From the NCBI GenBank assembly GCA_945893075.1, contig CAMDDX010000008.1:1-53315 (forward strand): 53,315 bases of DNA. Reading direction: 5' to 3'. Origin of the DNA: Planctomyces sp. SH-PL62. GTDB lineage: Bacteria > Planctomycetota > Planctomycetia > Planctomycetales > Planctomycetaceae. The notes beneath the pieces were generated by a model. The model did no database searches. It had not been told where the DNA came from and was given only the letters and a program-made list of their open reading frames with translations. A program made the translations under genes and the position numbers. Below, piece after piece: positions 47,804-53,315 of this stretch (positions are counted from its first letter, which is position 1; each line of letters begins with the position of its first letter).

Positions 47804-48837
47804 TTGGCGACGTCGGCCGCAATGGTTTCTGGCGGTGGTTCAAACGGCTTCATCGAAAGCGTGTGGCCGTCTTTGCGGACCGTGCGTTGGCGCTGCGTCT
47901 TGTGATACTTGACGACCCAACGGTGGAAGTCCGCGTCGAATTCCGTGGCATTCTCACGAGCCACAATCTCGCGCAGCGTTTGCCAACCGGACGGGTCAGT
48001 CTCGGCTCGCGAGCGGAGCTTGCGGTAGAACGGTTCCAGCAGTTGCTGATCCTGCAAGAACAAGCAGACGTACCGAGCGTGGGCGTAGTCGATCGCCTCG
48101 TTGTTCGCGCGGACGGATTTGCCTTGTATGAGGTCGCCTGTGGGACGCAGATGGTTTTCGTGCATGGCTCGCAGGACGTGATGCACGCGCCAGTTGTCCG
48201 TGCCGGTCAGGCGATGATTCGAGTCCGTGAACTCGCTTTGCTCGAAGACCGACGCGAGGCCCTCGTCGAACCATTCGGGCATGTTCGGGAAATCGAAGTG
48301 GGCGAGCGCGTGCGTCAATTCGTGGGCCAGCGTGCCGGCTCCGGTGGAAACGTTGACGACCAAGCGACGATGGTCTCGCAAGTAGTAGCCGTAATACGAC
48401 TGTGCCGGCCGGTGATCGACTCGGCGAGCGTACTCACGGAAGCCAATCTCTTTGGCAAACGCGACAATCGTGATCGGCTCCGTTGGCCGAGCATCGAAGA
48501 AGCCGACGTTGAGCGCCCGCTCGGTCGGTTGCACGACGTTTTGGTACAAGCGTTCGAGCGCATCCTCCGGCATGTCGCCGGCGATCACGTACGGCGGACG
48601 AATCAGCACCGCGTTGCCGCGATCAATCTGGGTGACGATTTCCTGGGCGATGTTCTCGCACGCCTGCCGCAATCGCGAATCGGCATCATTTTTCAGCGGT
48701 GAGACGACATCGACGGAAATCTGTCTCGGCGGTGGCGTCGGCCGAGAATCCTTGGCCGTGCTCAGCGTCAGCAAGAAGCAGGCGCTCATCAGCACGATGG
48801 GGCCGGCAATCAGAATGATCTTGCGATGCGAATCCAC
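47800..48837 (-). CDS. DUF1570-like membrane-anchored zincin
   Basis: A 345-residue protein with one N-terminal hydrophobic helix (about 7-25, IILIAGPIVLMSACFLLTL), which is a signal anchor or an uncleaved leader. The zincin domain has 'LAHELTHALAHFDFPNMPEWFDEGLASVFE' (split: HELTH at about 168-172, third ligand E in DEGLAS at ~187), typical of peptidase MA/DUF1570 gluzincins in planctomycetes. The C-terminal region (about 255-345) is helical. All zinc ligands are present. Its amber stop comes from the repeat at 47739-47803. The S23 cassette lies 33 bases upstream of its start. Confidence 0.82.
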   Translation of the reverse strand: MDSHRKIILIAGPIVLMSACFLLTLSTAKDSRPTPPPRQISVDVVSPLKNDADSRLRQACENIAQEIVTQIDRGNAVLIRPPYVIAGDMPEDALERLYQNVVQPTERALNVGFFDARPTEPITIVAFAKEIGFREYARRVDHRPAQSYYGYYLRDHRRLVVNVSTGAGTLAHELTHALAHFDFPNMPEWFDEGLASVFEQSEFTDSNHRLTGTDNWRVHHVLRAMHENHLRPTGDLIQGKSVRANNEAIDYAHARYVCLFLQDQQLLEPFYRKLRSRAETDPSGWQTLREIVARENATEFDADFHRWVVKYHKTQRQRTVRKDGHTLSMKPFEPPPETIAADVAK

Positions 48838-48870
48838 GGGACATACTCACGACAGAGGGGGGAAGCTCGG

Positions 48871-49350
48871 GAATGGAAAATGAGAAATGAGAAATGGAGA
48901 ATGCAAAATGTGGGGGCAGGTCAACGCGAGCGTGAGGCTTTGGCGGTGATTACGGACTGACCAATGATCTTGCTGAGTTGCTCGCACTCGTCGAGCAGTG
49001 GAGCGACTCGTGGGGGTGGAAGAAGCTCCGCCTTCCCAATCAGCTTGAGCCAGACTCCGCTTTCCCGAAGCTCTTTCAGGACAATGCCGAGTTTGTGGAT
49101 GAAGTCATTCTTACTTTCAGCAGCACAGGCTTCCGCGTAATTGGCAGCCGGTGACGTCCCCGACCGTACCAGTTGTCCCGCGATGTGTCGGCCAAGGCGG
49201 GTTTCCGGAAGAGCATCGACGACGCGGCCAATTCGGGCCGCGAAGTCGATAGTGCGTTCCTCGATGTCCTCGCCCTTCCGTTTGCGAGTCGTTGCGGCCG
49301 CTTTCGGACCCATTTTGCATTCTCCATTTCTCGTTTTTCATTTTTCATTT
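48871..49350. mobile_element. S23 four-helix-bundle cassette with 40-bp inverted repeats
   Basis: Left arm 48871-48910 (ends GGAGAATGCAAAATG) and right arm 49311-49350 are inverted copies matching at 36 of 40 positions. Between them is a single S23-type gene. The right arm contains the gene's ribosome binding site (GGAG) and its ATG. The build is that of intervening sequences in 23S rRNA genes (stem-forming ends around an S23 gene), but it is located between two protein genes. Target-site duplications could not be identified with confidence. Confidence 0.7.
48921..49313 (-). CDS. S23-type four-helix bundle protein
   Basis: A 130-residue helical protein. 'FAARIGRVVDALPETRLGRHIAGQLVRSGTSPAANYAEA' (split, about 24-62) and 'SKNDFIHKLGIVLKELRES' (about 67-85) are the signature of the four-helix-bundle family named after proteins encoded in intervening sequences of 23S rRNA genes. 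Members form pentamers; their role is unknown. The first 15 residues are basic. The start codon and RBS lie in the right inverted repeat of the cassette. Confidence 0.88.
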   Translation of the reverse strand: MGPKAAATTRKRKGEDIEERTIDFAARIGRVVDALPETRLGRHIAGQLVRSGTSPAANYAEACAAESKNDFIHKLGIVLKELRESGVWLKLIGKAELLPPPRVAPLLDECEQLSKIIGQSVITAKASRSR

Positions 49351-49702
49351 CACCGCTCCCAAGTCTAAACCGCAGCCGCGAAGACATGACCTTTTCTTGA
49401 GTCGCTTTGATCAACTGCCTAGAGTGTCGCCGCTGTGATTGCTCAAGTCCGTGCGAGTGGCAAAGTTTTCCACGCGGGAAAGGCGTGGAAATCCACAAGA
49501 CAGCGCGGCGGCTCGACCGAACTTGAGCTGATTTTGAGTATCCAAATTCGCCGCCGCGCTCGCGGGGTGATTGAATGCGTCCGGCGGATAGAAACGATTT
49601 CAAGAGTCTCGCCGGGCGTGTCGAAGAATCAGATTCGCCCGTACTCTTAGAAACGACGGGCGTGCGCTTTCTGGCTGAGCCGGAGGCAAAAGGACAATTT
49701 TC
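49351..49702. other. Spacer upstream of glgB
   Basis: About 350 bases with no credible gene. A GC-rich inverted repeat (AGCGCGGCGGC near 49502 and GCCGCCGCGCT near 49551) and a shorter one (TTTTCCACGC/GCGTGGAAA, about 49465-49495) are visible and could be a leader or promoter region for glgB. Confidence 0.4.
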
Positions 49703-51676
<1,974 letters not shown>

Positions 51677-51687
51677 AAACTCAACAC

Positions 51688-52266
51688 ATGCCCGCCAATT
51701 CGAAATCCGGTTCACCGCGTTCCAAGAAACCTCAACCGCGCGGACCAGAGATACTTTCCGATTGGGCCGGCCGTTACATCGTCGAGATCGACGATTCGCA
51801 GAAAACGCTTTCTGTTGATCATCGCCGCCTCTGCGATGTCGTGCGGTCAGTGCTGGCGGCCGAGCGATGCGCTTCTGCCTCGATTGGCCTCGCGATCGTG
51901 GATAACGAAACGATACACGATCTCAACATCCGCTACTTGCAGCACGACTTTCCGACCGATGTGCTCAGCTTCCTGCTGGAAAGCGAACTCGACGAGGCCT
52001 CGCTGCCGATCCCGAAAGACTCTCCGCGCGGCTGCGGCACACGGCTGGAGGGAGAGATCATCGTCAGTGCCGAGATGGCCAAGCAATTCGCGGCGAAATA
52101 CCGCTGGAAGCCGCTCGATGAGCTGACGCTGTACGTGGTGCATGGCTTGCTGCACCTGTGCGGCTATGACGATCGCTCATCGAAAGAGCTGGCCGTGATG
52201 CAGCAGCGCGAAACCGAAGTGCTTGCGGAATGGAACCTCACGCCGCACTATGCCGAGCCTGCTTAG
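51688..52266 (+). CDS. ybeY: Endoribonuclease YbeY
   Basis: Metal-dependent RNase for 16S rRNA 3'-end maturation and ribosome quality control. 192 residues, with about 30 extra basic residues at the N-terminus (NSKSGSPRSKKPQPR). The core is seen as 'NIRYLQHDFPTDVLSF' (about 80-95, the RxLN-xx-TDVLSF motif), 'EGEIIVSAEMA' and the zinc site 'HGLLHLCGYDD' (H152, H156, D162). The third ligand is normally histidine (GYDH); here it is aspartate. It begins 12 bases after glgB. In many bacteria ybeY neighbours phoH and pgpH, which here lie 6-10 kb to the left. Confidence 0.93.
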   Translation: MPANSKSGSPRSKKPQPRGPEILSDWAGRYIVEIDDSQKTLSVDHRRLCDVVRSVLAAERCASASIGLAIVDNETIHDLNIRYLQHDFPTDVLSFLLESELDEASLPIPKDSPRGCGTRLEGEIIVSAEMAKQFAAKYRWKPLDELTLYVVHGLLHLCGYDDRSSKELAVMQQRETEVLAEWNLTPHYAEPA

Positions 52267-52331
52267 CCATTGGCCACCGGCTGGCGGTGGAAGTCATGCG
52301 CCGATCCAGAGCTTGCAGTTCGGAGTTCACC

Positions 52332-53315
52332 ATGTCCGACGAATCTTGCCTTCATTCCGATCGCCCTTTCCAACGGCAAACAGCACCGGGAGCCGCTCCC
52401 GGCACTCTCATTTCGCCGCCGTGTGCTGCGCCGACTCAGATTTCGGTCATCTGTTACTCACCCACCGAGTTTCATGAAGAGCCGTTGACCGACATCAGCA
52501 AGCTGGGAGGTTTGCTGAGCCATTGGCCGATGACCTGGGTCAATGTCACCGGCCTGGCCGATGCGCGGCAGTTGGAAACGCTGGCCGATCTCTTTGGGAT
52601 TCACCCGCTGGCGATGGAAGACGTCGTCCATGTGCATCAACGTCCGAAGGTCGAGGACTACCGCGAGTATCTGTTTCTCGTCACACGCATGATCGAAGAG
52701 GCCAATCCGCTGCGAACCGATCAAATCTCCCTCTTCATTGGCAAAACCTTTCTGCTGACGATTCAGGAACGTCCCGGCGACTGCCTCAATCCGCTGCGTG
52801 ACCGGATTCGAAAACAGGCCGGCCGAGTCCGCCATGCGGGTCCGGATTATCTGGCCTACGCGATTCTCGATGCGACCCTCGACGCGTACTTTCCGCTGGT
52901 CGAGCAGTACGGCGACCACATGGAAGAGGTGGACGAGGCCATTGAGGCATCTCCTTCGCCCCAGGTCGTGTCCGAAATCCATCGCCTACGGACCAACTTG
53001 CTGCAAGTCCGCAAGATCATGTGGGCGCAGCGGGACGCCTTAAACGAACTGATTCGCGACGACTGCCCGCTGGTCAGCCCGGAAACGCGAGTGTACCTGC
53101 GAGACTGCGTGGACCACACCGCTCAGATTCTGGATGTCGTGGAAACCTACCGGGAGATGTGTGCCGACCTCCGCGATTACTACCTCTCGAAGACCAACTA
53201 CCGCATGAACCAGGTCATCAAGGTGCTGACCATACTTTCGACGATCTTCCTGCCGCTGGGTTTCATCACGGGCCTGTATGGCATGAACTTCAAGAACGAA
53301 AATAACCAGTCACCG
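52332..53315 (+). CDS. corA: CorA-type magnesium/cobalt transporter, 3' end cut by window edge
   Basis: The visible 328 residues cover nearly the whole protein. The N-terminal cytoplasmic domain has 'MTWVNVTGLADARQLETLADLFGIHPLAMEDVVHVHQRPKVEDY' (split, about 67-110), the long stalk helix follows, and the first membrane helix leads to the 'YGMNF' selectivity motif (about 316-320), after 'LSTIFLPLGFITGL'. The second helix and C-terminus are outside the window. The ATG at 52332 is the most upstream good start; the first ~45 residues are poorly conserved and a later start is possible. It imports Mg2+. Confidence 0.93.
   Translation, partial: MSDESCLHSDRPFQRQTAPGAAPGTLISPPCAAPTQISVICYSPTEFHEEPLTDISKLGGLLSHWPMTWVNVTGLADARQLETLADLFGIHPLAMEDVVHVHQRPKVEDYREYLFLVTRMIEEANPLRTDQISLFIGKTFLLTIQERPGDCLNPLRDRIRKQAGRVRHAGPDYLAYAILDATLDAYFPLVEQYGDHMEEVDEAIEASPSPQVVSEIHRLRTNLLQVRKIMWAQRDALNELIRDDCPLVSPETRVYLRDCVDHTAQILDVVETYREMCADLRDYYLSKTNYRMNQVIKVLTILSTIFLPLGFITGLYGMNFKNENNQSP

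Overview
The window looks like chromosomal DNA of a planctomycete (class Planctomycetia; I cannot place it more finely). The signs are a DUF1501 protein with a twin-arginine leader, a giant cytochrome c/DUF1549/DUF1553 (PSD1-type) protein, an ECF sigma factor fused to a membrane anchor and an STN-like domain, an RTX protein with the planctomycete 'RIE-x-x-ETR-x-LLS' leader, many secreted zincins and S23 four-helix-bundle and DUF2442/DUF4160 genes. No rRNA, tRNA, CRISPR array or intact transposon was seen.

Layout. 1-3.5 kb: small accessory genes (DUF1579, HNH nuclease, Rpn-like nuclease), the last bracketed by a second, decayed copy of the serS 3' end. 3.5-9.1 kb: serS, an M24 peptidase, a retropepsin-like protein, trxB and the divergent glgC. 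9.4-18.5 kb: an uncharacterised protein converging on an ECF sigma factor, lgt, panC, a secreted metalloprotease-lectin, a polyprenyl synthase, a DUF4062/transposase wreck, YceI and a membrane protein. 18.6-29.4 kb: DUF1501, an M28 peptidase, a GmrSD-like restriction protein, a PIN toxin pair, a DUF5678-like/retropepsin pair, an aldo-keto reductase and the PSD1 protein. 29.7-38 kb: LarA-like protein, DUF4160/DUF2442, LOR/SDH ornithine cyclodeaminase-like protein, a sugar epimerase, a secreted archaemetzincin and an MFS transporter. 38-53.3 kb: ECF-STN fusion, RTX protein, PgpH-like HD protein, phoH, ExeA-like ATPase, a DUF1570-like zincin, an S23 cassette, glgB, ybeY and corA (cut by the window edge). 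phoH, the HD-7TM protein and ybeY are common neighbours in bacteria; glgC and glgB are both present but 40 kb apart.

The most striking thing is not a gene. The spacers are full of short double hairpins. Many have the format of REP doublets (REPINs): a GTAG or GGAG head, a small imperfect palindrome, a spacer, then the inverted copy ending CTAC or CTCC. Unlike classical REPs, several sit inside genes in frame: a 201-bp copy in the polyprenyl synthase, a 66-bp copy in a membrane protein, an 86-bp related copy in the ExeA-like ATPase and a 24-bp single REP in the PSD1 protein; a fragment of another family sits in the LarA-like gene. In four genes the amber stop codon is the TAG of a GTAG head. 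No transposase of the RAYT type is present in the window, so any mobilising enzyme must lie elsewhere.

A second notable structure is a 480-bp cassette made of one S23-type gene between 40-bp inverted repeats. It is built like the intervening sequences known from 23S rRNA genes, but here it lies between protein genes.
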